Positions 52,818 to 64,000 of a stretch of DNA of 64,000 nt are shown piece after piece. Position 1 is the first letter of the stretch. The number at the start of each line of letters is the position of its first letter. Source of the DNA: Eopsaltria australis. Its lineage: Eukaryota > Chordata > Aves > Passeriformes > Petroicidae. Where the stretch lies: contig JAVTVJ010001205.1 in NCBI GenBank assembly GCA_034509425.1, positions 62,001 to 126,000 of the forward strand. The letters are read 5' to 3'. The notes under the pieces were generated by a model. It saw only the letters and a program-made list of their open reading frames with translations, did no database searches and had not been told where the DNA came from. The translations under genes and the position numbers were made by a program.

Positions 52818-55800
52818 ACAATGGTTTAAGCCAAATCTAGAACTTTTTTTTCTCAGGAGGGCATGAGTTGATAGAAGCATTGTGGAAAAACCCAACCATG
52901 CAATCCCAGGAAGTACCAGTGGCAGTCATTAGGTTATCACCTACAAAATCAGGAAACCAGATGGGAGAGCATTGTTCAGAAGGAATACAATGCACCAAAT
53001 CTGTGTTGAAGTTTCTGGCATTTTGGAGGTTTCATAAAGGATGTAGGAGGAAGAAGTCTGGGGACAGCTGTCCAGAAAAATGGGTAAATTTATGTTCCTA
53101 CACTGAATCTCTTAGGGCTGAAAGGACTTTGTTTTCAGTTTTTACTCCATCTGTCTGAATTCGGGGTATGCTGCGCAAACCGCAAGTCATGTTGTTCTTA
53201 CCAAAGGATGTAACACTCCCTCCCCCTTACACAGAAGACAGCAGCTGAGTGTAGGTTTGGTTTGGTTTAGTGACAATTCACTTTGAACTGCCATGCTAAT
53301 AACTAGGGCAGTGGTGATAATATACTGGAGCACTTGAGTCAGATGTGATGTCCTTGCTGCTGAGGATCCTCTCAGGCCTACATCATCCCATTTTTCTTGT
53401 GTTTGAATTCCCTTTCCAGTTCGTTTACAAGGAACATTCTCTGTCATATCCTTCACCCATTTCCTGGGGCTGTATCTTAACTTCTCAGGTGTTCTCTCTC
53501 TATAGTCCTCAACTTAATTTGGCCCATATTTTTCACAGGCTTATGGAGTTCCATCACATGTGCCTTTGTATATATCACACACTTTAATCACAATTTAGCT
53601 ATGAAATGTAACTATAAAGCTTATCATACTCAAACAATGTATTTGAAAGATGTGAGTGTAAGCAGGAAAAGGGATAATGGTCAGCCCTACTTACTGATCT
53701 ATTTTTGCTGATTATCTGTTATGCATTCCTAAATTACGTTACCTATCACCATAGTGTGTACTGAATGCACACCATGTCCGATGTCACAGTTACACAAGCA
53801 TCATTTAACACTTTCATTAGGGCTTGGTTTATACCAAATGTTATTTTTTTCCAGTATCCTGAAAGCATGTTTGTCTCCATTTTTATTGAAGAAAACTATT
53901 TCTAGCATGATCTATCCTTTTCAAGTCATCAATGCATTTTAATCTCTTCTCCCATGTATCCACCTTTAAATAATTACTTCCTCCAAAATGTGTTCTAAAC
54001 CCCTACATATGGTGTCAATAGGATTCACTAGCTTGGTGAATGATTTAATTAGTTTTTTCTTAAATATTGGTTTGATATGCTCCCATCAGGTGACACCACT
54101 GGTAGTTAACAAATATATTTGTAGTGGAGTATTGGAACCATGGGAGTGTGGTTTCCTTGGGTTCATGACTTGTGTCTACATCACCCTCCTAGTCGTCCCA
54201 GCTCCTTCTCCAGCTTCAGCCAGTTTTGTAGGGAAAAGTGCAGGTTGTCTGGACTATCTGTGGGCTTTGTGATCAGTGGATCAGTGTTAGCTGCTTGGTG
54301 TCCATACATCTCTCAGGCTGGAGAAGGTGAGCTGCACACCCCATTCCTTCAGCTCCAACAGTAATTTGGGTCTCGTTCTTCTCTAGGAAGCTGCTCATTT
54401 GCAGCAATAATTAATGATGGGAATTAAGGAGGGTAAGGTTAATTGTGAGCATGGAAAAGTCATCTTTTTTAATCCTGAAAAGCTATATGTGGTCATCTAT
54501 TCACAACTCACACATTTTCTTTGCCATATTTTCTATTACATCTGAAGAAACAAAGGTCCTATTCATGTTGCAAGAGAGTTTGGGTAGTTTCACAACTGAA
54601 GGATTTTTTTAACATTTGTTAACCAGAAAATAGGAGCCAGGCATCAGGTCATATATATACAGGCCATAGTTTGGCAGACATTTACACTTATGCCCAAATT
54701 TCAATTGGAACCTGATTTCCCTTGGCTTCCAGGCAACATCAGGGTGTGTTAAAATTAACTCTGCACCTGTGAGGTGATAGTAGCACTGCATGTTTGCACG
54801 GCTTGATAAACAACTGCGCTTGCACCAGAAGCATTTTGTTGACTGTGTTAAGCCTGTGTGAGGTCACACATCTGTGCTGATCCATTCACCAATGGAGAAA
54901 GAAAGTTTTCAGTGCTGCTGCTGGACTAAACCACCAAGTGCTGGCAGGCTGCCGGGGTCGTGTTGCTGGGCAGATCATCAGGTGTTGGCCAGTCACTGAG
55001 CGCTGCTCACACAGCAAAAATGTACAGGACAGCAGACTCACCCTTCCTTCCTTCCCCAAAGTCAAGACAACTGTCTCCTTCATGAGTCTGTAGGATTACA
55101 GATGACCTTTCTACAGGACAGCATGGGGCTTCATAAGCCAAATTGTCAGTTTTTCCTCATCCCTCCATGTTATTCATCATTTTTTCCCAAACCTTGACAC
55201 TCCCACCACTGTTTAATATATCTTTTTTAAAAATCTTGTTTAGCTGAAGTAAGACAATAGCTTATTTCAACTTCAGAAAATAACTTATATTTACACTTGT
55301 TCCTAGCTATTTTTTTTCTTTTATTCCAGCTTTGGTCACTAGCTTCTTCGACTAATGGATGACACAGTGAATTGCCTGAATCTATTACGTGTCTATGAAC
55401 ATCATATACCTAGATTGCAACACCAGCCCAATTCTTTGCTCTGCTGGAAGTCATCTTAAGAGGTAGGTAGAGTTTAAGATTTTAGGAAGAAAGTCAGTGT
55501 TTGCACTCTACCAACATTAATTTCATGCATTCCTGCCTGCATTCTTGATTCTGTAATTGGGCTGTGCTTCCATCTCCACCCACATCCTGCCTTGATACAT
55601 ATCCATGTGCAGATGACAGAGGCAGTGACAGGTAAGCCAGCCAGCTTGAAGGCTGAGTCACCCTAGGAAGGCAGACTGTCATCTGGCAACTGGGATGGAG
55701 AAGAAGGAAGTGTGCCAACTAAACAGGTGATCTGAGCAGTGCATGGAACTCCACATGCCAAAACAGAGGTTGCACAATGTTGGCTATGACAGAGAAATGT

Positions 55801-56869
55801 GGAGAAGAACACAAGAATGCATTTCCAAAATGTCCTTCATAGTAGGAATGAAGAAATACCAAAACTCAGCCTATTTCTTTTCATGGACCACTTTAACAAC
55901 AAAGATGAATATAGCAATCAAGAAATGGATAGAGCAATGGTGTAGTATAACCCTTTCAGCATTTTTGGTCACTTTTATATGGGTGTCTTCCTCTGCATGG
56001 AGGCTCAAAAGCAGGATCACAAACACAATTTATGAGTATGGAGCAATTATGCTATTTGTTGGATTGTACACACAATAAATGGCTGTGAGTAATGTGCTAT
56101 TAGCCTGAGCATTAATACCTTCACCACCTCTGATGCAGATAACCACTGGATTTCTGCTGGTCAGGCAGATGGTAATCACATGGGGAAGTGCCAGACTCCA
56201 TTGCTCCTTGCAATAGGATGATCCTCAGTTTTTCTGAGCTGCTATCTTCGATTTTGTTTTTTTTTCCCTCAGAGTTTTAGAGCTATTTCAGTTGTTAATT
56301 TTTCCCTGAATCCTCAGGTGACTGCTGCCAACTCAACAATTTCACTTCTGTTCCTATTTCACCTGTTTTTTATATATCTTGCTTGGCTTAAGTGCTTGCA
56401 TTGTCACTTATAGGTTAGCAACCTTTCTTTAGTCAAGCAGGCTTGGGGTCACATGGCCTACCTAGGCCTTGTGTTAAAATAGCAGGAGTATGAAAGATCT
56501 ACCAATATGGTGGGAGACAGACTGATCTGTACTTGTTTGGTGTATTTTTAAGCACCTTGCTGGCTTAAACATGTGGGTCTTGCCAGATGGCAAAAAGACT
56601 CAGGAACAGATACTGACACAAACACCATGCAGGGTCAGATCTGCTATATCACTGGTGGTATCAGTGATGGTCTTTGTAATGCCAAGCAGAAAAGTCTGGG
56701 AAGGATGGACTTCAAAGGCAAAATTACCTAGAAGTCAGTGAGATGAAACTGAAAACAAAACAGTGCTGCATGATATTCTGACTTTGACCATGCTCAGATT
56801 TATAAGAACCAAAACAAACAAAAAAAAAAAAAATCACAGTGAGATTAATAATCATGGGCACGCATTGCA
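52818..56869. other. Intergenic, nothing recognised
   Basis: Four kilobases without a recognisable gene, exon or repeat except short A- or T-rich runs. Open frames are short and without motifs. Confidence 0.55.
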
Positions 56870-57025
56870 CAGAGAGGTTTGGCACTCCATCCTTGGAGGT
56901 TTTCCAGACATGGATAAAACCCTGAGCAGCCTGGTCTGAGCTAAGCATTGATCCTGCAAGGAGAGAGATGAACGTACCAGGGACCTCCTGAGTCCCCTTC
57001 CAACTCAGACCACTCAGTGTTTCTG
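56870..57025 (+). mobile_element. CR1 LINE 3' fragment
   Basis: Shows CCTTGGAGGTTTTCCAGACA, CCCTGAGCAGCCTGGTCTGA and CCCCTTCCAACTCAGACCA, characteristic of the CR1 3' end. Diverged and 5'-truncated. Confidence 0.85.
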
Positions 57026-57401
57026 TAAGTTAAGTTACTTTTGGACCAAGGGTAGGTGAGGTGGAGAAATTGTGTTAGAGAGGGAAAATGCTCAGTGTGA
57101 CATTTTCCAGTATGCCCACGTCTATGTAAAACTGGACTGCTGCCATCTGTGTAAGGTGATCCTGTCTCTCTCCAGGTCCTGTCCTGGTGTTCCAAGTTTC
57201 TCTCCTAAGCTAGTGCTGGCCCTTGTCCAACATCTCTGTGATCTGCTTCAGCTCACCAACCTGAGAGAAAATGATTTTTTGTTTAAAACTGGTAGGCTTT
57301 CTGCTGATTTGGTTGGCTGAACTACTTCCCTGAGAGACAGATGAGCACCACAGCATGAGGAGGAGGTAGGAACATGTGGTTAACATTGGAAGGAGTCAAG
57401 G

Positions 57402-58898
57402 GTGGGCAGGGGCCTCACACTGGGAGTGTTTGCCTGTCCTAGTCTGGGCTTCTACATCTGGGGCCTCCTCAACAATCGCACCCAGCCCCTAGGGGAAAGA
57501 GTAGAGACTGGTTTCTTTCAGCCTTTCAGACCTGACACAACACTTTTTGAAAATATTGAGTTCCCTTTGGATGTCAAAGATGGTATAATCTTGCTGTCAG
57601 TTCTGCTTTGTCTTCTTTGTACAGCCTGCACTGTGTACACCATGCTTAGAGTCAGAACAATGCTTGATGCGGCACAGTATCCTCAGGATGAGGACAAGAA
57701 AAGCAGCAAAGCAACAGGCACCATGTCTACACAAACTGTCATGGAGGAAAAAGAGACCGAAAGAACCGACAGCGTCTCCACACAAACCATCACCAAGCCA
57801 GAACAGCCTAAGCCAGTAGCAGTTGCCCCCTTCAGAAAAAGAAAACCAGGAGCAAATCAGCCCGCACAGCGACCGATGAGGAGGAGGCTGGACCTTCGCA
57901 CCCAGCAGAAGAGATGGAGCCAGAGATCATCACTCGCTCTTTATCCCTGGGTGAGCTGCGTGACCTACAGAGGGAGTTCACCCGCCAGACAAATGAATCC
58001 ATCCTGACCTGGCTGCTTCGCATCTGGGACGCTGCAGCCAATGACACCATTCTAGATGGAAGTGAGGCCAGGCAACTGGGATCCCTGTCCCGGGATGTGG
58101 TCATCGACCAGGGGATCGGGAGAACCCAAGAAACTCTCAGCCTCTGACAGCGACTGCTGGCAAGTGTAAGGGGCAGATACCTTTGTAAAGAACATCTCCA
58201 GGTGCACCAAGGAAAATGGAGAACAATGGAACAAGGTATCCAATGCCTGAGAGAATTGTCCGTGCTGGAGATCATTTTCTCAGAAGATGAGAGATTCCCT
58301 AAGAACCCAGATGATGTCCAATGCACGTCACAGATGTGGTTGAGATTCGCACGGCTTGGACCAGAGCTATACTCCCGTTACCTAGCAACACTGCAATGGA
58401 GGGAAGGAGCGGACAAGGTGGGAGTACTGGTCAACAAACTAAGAATTTATGAGGACACTGTCACTGCCCCGTTATGCACCCATGTCTCATCTGTGGAAAC
58501 AAAGCTGGCTGAGCATGTCCAGAGCATGGAAGAGAAACTCAGAAAAGAGCTGAAGCAAGAAATTCACCACATCTTGCCAGAACCAACAAGAGTCTCTGCT
58601 ATTAGGAGCCAACATCCCCCAGCCAGAGAGAGAGGCTACACTCTGCGAGGTAACCTCTGACTTTTCCTTCAGGAGCATGGAGAAGACATGAGGAAGTGGG
58701 ATAGAAAACCCACCTCTTCCTTAGCAGCCTGTGTACGTGAACTGAAAAGAGGAACAGCTACCACAAGAAGCTCATCTAGAGTCAACGCCACTCTGGGATC
58801 TTGTGGACAAAATTCTGGACAGTATAGGAATGATAATATGACCGATCCCCTTGAAGGGACATCAAGAAGATATTTACAGGAAGAGAGCAACGTGAAGC
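57402..58898 (+). pseudogene. ERVL-2 gag with membrane-spanning N-terminus
   Basis: Collinear with the ERVL-1 gag. The first frame (57402-58007) has an NNRT glycosylation site, FFQPF, a hydrophobic span (GIILLSVLLCLLCTACTVY), Thr-Gln-rich MSTQTV/VSTQTI repeats and the shared VAPFRKRK. A frame change at about 57850-57914 leads to the main gag (58688-58909 and upstream) with TGA stops at 58145-58147 and 58658-58660. Contains ARQLGSLSRD, PPARERGYTLR and MRKWDRKPT as in ERVL-1. There is no 5' LTR upstream. Gag is joined directly to the integrase part, so pro and most of pol are deleted. Confidence 0.83.
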
Positions 58899-59364
58899 TG
58901 ATAGCGTAGGGGTTAAAGTGATTTTGGGGTTGGTGGTGGTTTTAGGTTGTGCGACTAATAAGCCTTGTAGGCCTTAGGTGATGTTTTGTTAGAAGGGTAG
59001 TCATGAGAACGAGAACCACACCTGTGTGCCTCTCCATGACGATTACTTACGACAAGATTAATGAAACGATTGCGTAGGAAATATGAGTAAGAATAATAAT
59101 TCACTTGCAACAATCCTGGGAAATGTAAGGGGGTAGTAAGAAAGGGGGGCTGAAACTTATGCTTGAATGAAAACAATGTATCCGATAGAGTGGTGTTGAA
59201 TTAATGATTAACTGATGATCGTAAGCTGGATATAGTATAAAATCTGTTCATTTTCGAACCCATGGCGGAGCTTGATTTGGGTCCGATGACCCCTGGCTCC
59301 CAGGGCCCTTTTATTAAAGCACCCATATAATCATTCTGTGATTATGTGTTTTCTTACGCTAAGA
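58899..59364 (+). mobile_element. Solo LTR, ERV1-like (4-bp TSD), copy 2, nested in ERVL-2
   Basis: 466 bp, close to 7979-8440. Starts TGATAGCG and ends CGCTAAGA (terminal C changed to G). Exact target duplication AAGC (58895-58898 and 59365-59368). Inserted exactly at the gag/integrase junction of ERVL-2. Confidence 0.88.
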
Positions 59365-60072
59365 AAGCCTCTGTGGTACGGTGGACGATGGTCGAAGTAT
59401 AGGTATGGGGAAGCTTGGCAAATTGACTACATCACCCTTCCCCAAACTCGCCAAGGCAAGCGCTACGTGCTGACCATGGTGGAAGCAACCACTGGATGGT
59501 TGGAGACCTATGCTGTGCCTCATGCTACCGCCTGAAACACCATCTTAGGCCTGGAAAAGCAAGTCCTGCAGAGACATGGCACCCCTGAGAGAATTGAGTC
59601 GGACAACGGGACCCATTTCAAGAATGGCCTTATAAACAGCTGGGCCAGAGAACATGGCATCGAGTGGATATATCATATCCCTTATCATGCACCAGCTGCC
59701 AGGAAAGTTGAACCGTGCAACGGACTACTTAAGACCACCCTGAAGGCACTTGGCAGGGGGACCTTCAAAAATTGGGAAATGAACTTAGCAAAGGCCACCT
59801 GGATGGTCAACACACGAGGCTCCATCAATCGAGCTGGTCCTGCCCAGTCTGAACCCTTGCACACAGTGCACGGAGACAGAGTCCCTGTGGTACACATGAG
59901 AGGTATTTTAGGAAAGACTGTTTGGATTAGTCCCACCTCAGACAAAGGCAAACCCATCCACGGGGTTGTTTTTGCTCAAGGACCTGGTTACACTTGGTGG
60001 GTAATGCAGAAAGATGGGGAAACCCATTGTGTACCACAAGGAAACTTAATTTTAAGTGAGAACTGTGTGTAA
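59365..60072 (+). pseudogene. ERVL-2 integrase, one stop codon
   Basis: Begins KPLWYGGRWSKYRYGEAWQ, corresponding to 36130 downward in ERVL-1; the zinc-binding part is deleted. Catalytic residues WQIDYITL, ESDNGTHF and KVEPCNG are present. TGA at 59533-59535, then open to TAA after the C-terminal WWVMQKDGE part. Removing the nested LTR leaves gag and integrase in one frame. Confidence 0.87.
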
Positions 60073-60134
60073 AGTTTCATTGTGTGTATATATATGTAGA
60101 AGGAGGGTATGGGTTTGGGTATGATATAGATGGT

Positions 60135-60155
60135 GATAGAATAAGGGGTGGATAA
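60135..60155 (+). promoter_or_regulatory. ERVL-2 polypurine tract
   Basis: AGAATAAGGGGTGGATAA just before the LTR start, related to the ERVL-1 tract. Confidence 0.7.
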
Positions 60156-60781
60156 TGTCTTAGGTTACAATAGTATGTATTCTATCACCATCTTCATAAG
60201 CTGTTAAAACCAGGTGGGGCAGTGTTCCTTGCTGCCCTCATGATTCATCCCTGATAACTCCAGAGGATGCCTTCTAATGGGCCACCTGTTGAAACCAGGT
60301 GGGGCAGTGTTCTTTATCTCTTCCATGAGCCATCCTCCCTCCAGAGGGATATCTTCTGTTAATGGGCCATTGAATCCCTCTGCATGACTGATAAAATTAC
60401 ATCATCCCATTGTGAGATGCTCCACCCAGGGGGAGGAATCAAGCATCCCTATGTGGATATAATCTAAGATTTTAAACACTACAGTCAGGCTTTTCCACTG
60501 GATTCCCAGAGGAAGACCAGACCCTTCTACACCACCACTGGACCTACAGAGGAAAACTACACCTTTCCACAGGATCACTGCTTCAACAGAACCACATCTA
60601 TCACTCCCACAGGACTGCAGCCACCATCTAATTGGACTGCTACCAACGCCCTGACTGACAGGGTGTCAGGTTGTATTCTGACTCTGTCAGTGTTTTTGTA
60701 CTATTGCATTTATTTTCATTTTTCTATTAAATTGTAGTTCTGACTTTGAGTCTCTCACTGATTTGCTTTCAAACTACCACA
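60156..60781 (+). mobile_element. ERVL-2 3' LTR
   Basis: About 626 bp, starts TGTCTTAGGTTACAAT and ends near CTACCACA. Contains a roughly 85-bp internal duplication (60209-60290 and 60296-60370). Same family as 1-436. Confidence 0.82.
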
Positions 60782-63700
60782 AACAGAGATACTATGGTTC
60801 AGCAAAGTATTTTAAAGAAGTCAGCAGCAGAAAGTTAGCCCTACTTTGACATGAGATTCTGTAACGCGAGATGATGTGAATCTCTTTTTTTAAGGAGATT
60901 GCAGTTGGCGTGGTGATGATATCAGAAAAGCAAGTTGTAGTCCAGTAGGTAGCAGCAAAACCACAATGAAAGACATTTTGGTTGTAGTAGAAATGCTAAG
61001 AGACCACGATGTCACTGCAGAAGTAAAATTTAAAAAATTGTTGAAAAAAACCAGGAAAAAATGCCAAATTTTTGCAAGAGGAAACATGGAGTTGTTAAAA
61101 TGTTAAAGCGTGAGACTGGGAAAGTGTGTCTCTGCCCTATGCAATAGAGGAGGTCATTTGCAGTGGAATACTGCACAGATGAGACAGCATTGAAGGAGAG
61201 CAGCCTCTGGACTCAGGCCCAGAAAAACAGATATTCATGCAAAAGAGCGCCCTGAATGAGCACGCGCAATGACATGCTTTGCTAATCACCATTTTCATTG
61301 ATTATGTTTTCAGGTTGCTTGACATGGGCCTCAGGAATGCCTTGTGGAACTTTAGCTCTCAGCTCTTTCTCCATCATCACAGCCTTGCAGAGAGGGGTGG
61401 ATTACTGCATCTGGGAGTCCATCTAAGTAAGAGGCTGGTTCACTCTGAACACTCGTGTGAAACAAGTCTACAATTGCTTTCTGGGGCTGTTTGGCATTAT
61501 CATACACAGCTACTGTGTAGGCAGCATGAGCAGCAGCATTCCGTGGGGTGGATTGCCCATATCTTGGAAACGTAAATTGTGCTAGTAGCACCGTGTTACT
61601 GAGCCATAGACCTGAAAAAACCTGTGAAGATACATAACCTAGCAAAAAAAGTAAGCCAAACAGGATTCAAAATCAGTTATCAAAGCAAACATCCCTGAAA
61701 GCTTAATACCAAGCATCAAAGTCAGGCTAGAAAACACAAGTTCTGGGAAAGCAGAGCTTGCCAGTCCTGTCCATATCCCACTTCTGATGAATTAGGAAAG
61801 AACTGACAGTAAAAATAGGAGAGTCTTCCACCACTCGTAGTCATTTCAACATATGGAAATTGAAGCTATTCAGTTCCAGAATGAAAAAAAGGTTTTTTTA
61901 AATTATTATTTACATGTAATTGCAATGCTAAAACAGATCCTGGAAAACAGAGGCATCAAAGATGCTAGGAAAATCAGATGCCTTGAGAAAAAGAAAGTGC
62001 CTATGAAAAAGTCTGAATGTTGGTCTCTGTTTCAGCATAGAGTTGAACTGCCCACCACCACCTCTCCTTCCACCACAGTCAGCAGCGAGCATGGGATATA
62101 ATTGTTGTGCATTCTCTGAATGGCAACCCCCAAGAATTCCCCCTGTGATATTCCAGTGTGTGAAGAAGGCCCACCTGACAGGAATGATGGTGATCAATCC
62201 CAACCATGAGTGCTAGAAACAACAAGGAATGACAGTAAGAAATGGAAGATACCACCTTCCATAGCAAGAATAACATAAGGGTTGCAAAGAGGATCCATTA
62301 TATTCTCCATAAGTGCTTTGTTTGCTCTGCAAAGCAAAACTTGCATTAGCTAGCTTGCCACTGGAAGTAATAGTTGTGAACCTTACTGAAGGGGAGGAAA
62401 ATAATGTTCTTGCTCCAGAGATACAAAGAGTAGCTGCTGTCTGGGCTAAAGCAGTGTACCAAATACTTCAAGGAGCCAGGGAAAACCTCTTGCCCGTGCA
62501 TCACTGTGTAATTGCTGCAGCCATGGTGGACTGGGGAGAAAGTCCATGTCAAGAAGAGTTGGCAGGTGTGGGACTCAGGTAGTCATGCCGGTAGAAATTA
62601 CTTGATCCCTGATTATAGGGGTTTTGCCTTTCATGTATCTTCAAAGGTATCTAGAGTCTACTAGTGTCATTAGCAGTGATGGTTTATTTTCATTACCTAG
62701 ACTGAATGAGAGATCTTCAATCAATTCATGTTGTATTAGAGACAGTTCTGCTGTTTAACCATAAATATTTGGTGTGCAATCTGGTGTTGATCTGCAAGGT
62801 TATTAATATCTATAAAATAAGTCGTCCATTTTTATTTGCATCATCTACCAAGTTGTTTCTGCTTATTAAGTTTGAGCTTAGATCTGAGTGTGCTTTTTGA
62901 GGTGATGCCTTGTTGAAATAAGGGGGCACATTGAATCCATTCAGAATATACTGTTGCAGCTACAATTCCCAGTCATTTTCTTAGCTAAGTTTTAACACAA
63001 CAGCACTAAATCTATGCTTTAGAAAAGTAAATCTCTACAGTCTGTTCTCAGATTTCTTCTACATTTCTCATAATATCAAGCCCACACATAGCCCAGATTC
63101 CTCAATGGTAGCTGGTGAAATTTTTCCACCTTCTTGTGCTATATATATATATATATATTCTTATGTCCTGAGCAGCAGCCTGTGTCTGTGTTTTGAGTAC
63201 AGACTGCTGTTATTTTAGATACCTGCCTCCATAAAGGAGCATCAGTGTTTCTTACATGCCTTCATAATGAGAATTTTTTCATTACTTTCACAGAGGCTTA
63301 ACCTCGTTTCCAAAATGAGGTTGTTCTTTTTCTCCAAGTTAAATAAATAAATACATATATATGTGTGCATGTGTGTATATAAAATGGTGGGAGTCTGTCC
63401 ATCAAGATCCATAGGTATACAGTGGTTGAAGTAAAGAGCTTTATTCAGGAGGGACTCTTAAATGTGTGCCTTCTTATTAAGCACCTACTGAAGAGAAGTT
63501 TCATGCGTGTTTACTCACTTTTCTGAATAGGGGTGCATCGAAGAACAGGCTTATTTTCTGGAATCAAAACCTTGACTGAAATATCACTGCCTGGATCACC
63601 TGCTGTTTGCAAGGCTGACAGCAGCAAGGGTCTATAAACCATAGCTCACACTGGCCTCACCAGTAACATGAGGACACATTGCATGTAATCATACAACATT

Positions 63701-64000
63701 CTGTTCCTCAGGTGAGACTATGTGCTTTAGTAACCTGCCTTTATGCAGTGGGAGCATCAAGATGAAGCTTATGGGTCCCAGAACACAGCTGTGATGAAGC
63801 AAATCTACATTGTGACATTCAAATTTTTTATATAATTAGAGCATTCAATTATAGACTGAAAGACATACTTAAACTGTACTAGAATATTCTCTGATGTAAA
63901 TGAGGTTGGGTTAATTCCCTAACATGCTGGGCAGTGACAAGAGGTGGAGATAAGCTCCCAGCCCTAACTGGGGACAAAATTAAGCAAGTGGCATTCTTGC
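60782..64000. other. Intergenic, nothing recognised
   Basis: No host exon or named repeat recognised. Contains microsatellites at 63141-63160 ((AT)n) and 63340-63382 (AAAT/ATGT types). Short open frames at 61279-61645 (both strands) and 62313-62582 have no motif I know. Confidence 0.5.

Noticed and set aside
61279..61645. Overlapping ORFs of about 97 codons on both strands
   Set aside because: No motif known to me; opposite-strand open frames of similar length suggest chance or an old unrecognised repeat.
62313..62582. 89-codon ORF as a host exon
   Set aside because: No splice-site support or recognisable homology.
1..64000. CRISPR arrays, bacterial operons, riboswitches
   Set aside because: No regularly spaced repeats or prokaryotic gene structure; the window is vertebrate.

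Overview
The window is avian nuclear DNA, most likely from a passerine. Evidence: two vertebrate host genes with bird-like sequence (GRP and SEC11C, both on the minus strand, GRP downstream of SEC11C as in the conserved vertebrate order), CR1 LINE tails, and bird-type ERVL/ERVK/ERV1 retroviral elements. By my boundaries, endogenous retrovirus sequence makes up about 60% of the 64 kb. There are no bacterial-style genes, CRISPR arrays or tRNA genes.

Layout. 1-436: LTR cut by the window edge. 913-6954: GRP (gastrin-releasing peptide), three recognisable exons but clearly broken (lost processing sites, a frameshift, a nonsense codon), with a 1.6-kb solo LTR in its large intron. 7979-11909: three solo LTRs of different families. 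13801-17491: SEC11C (signal peptidase catalytic subunit), six intact coding exons, 177 codons, CpG-island promoter at 17.2-18.1 kb. 18.3-24.3 kb: decayed ERV1 pieces (tRNA-Trp primer site, protease/RT/RNase H remnants, env remnant, an unrelated 3' LTR). 24.6-42.0 kb: a stack of minus-strand proviruses: an ERV1-like 3' end, an ERVK with intact pol but broken env, the 3' end of a second ERVK with an intact env, and a 7.2-kb ERVL with both LTRs, followed by a solo LTR. 43216-51427: a young, structurally complete provirus. 52242-52812: solo ERVL LTR. 57.4-60.8 kb: internally deleted second ERVL with a solo LTR nested in it. The rest is intergenic DNA with CR1 tails and microsatellites.

The most remarkable item is the 43216-51427 provirus. 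Its 353-bp LTRs differ at one base and it is flanked by an exact 6-bp duplication (CCTGGG). It has a tRNA-Phe primer site, open gag, pro, pol and env, two canonical -1 slippery heptamers in the correct frames, and in-frame env splice signals. It combines an alpha/betaretrovirus-like gag-pro-pol with a gammaretrovirus-like env.

The host genes give the second story: SEC11C is intact while neighbouring GRP is decaying in an extremely ERV-rich setting. That is what a W-chromosome gametolog block could look like, but this is inference and needs comparison with the Z copy.
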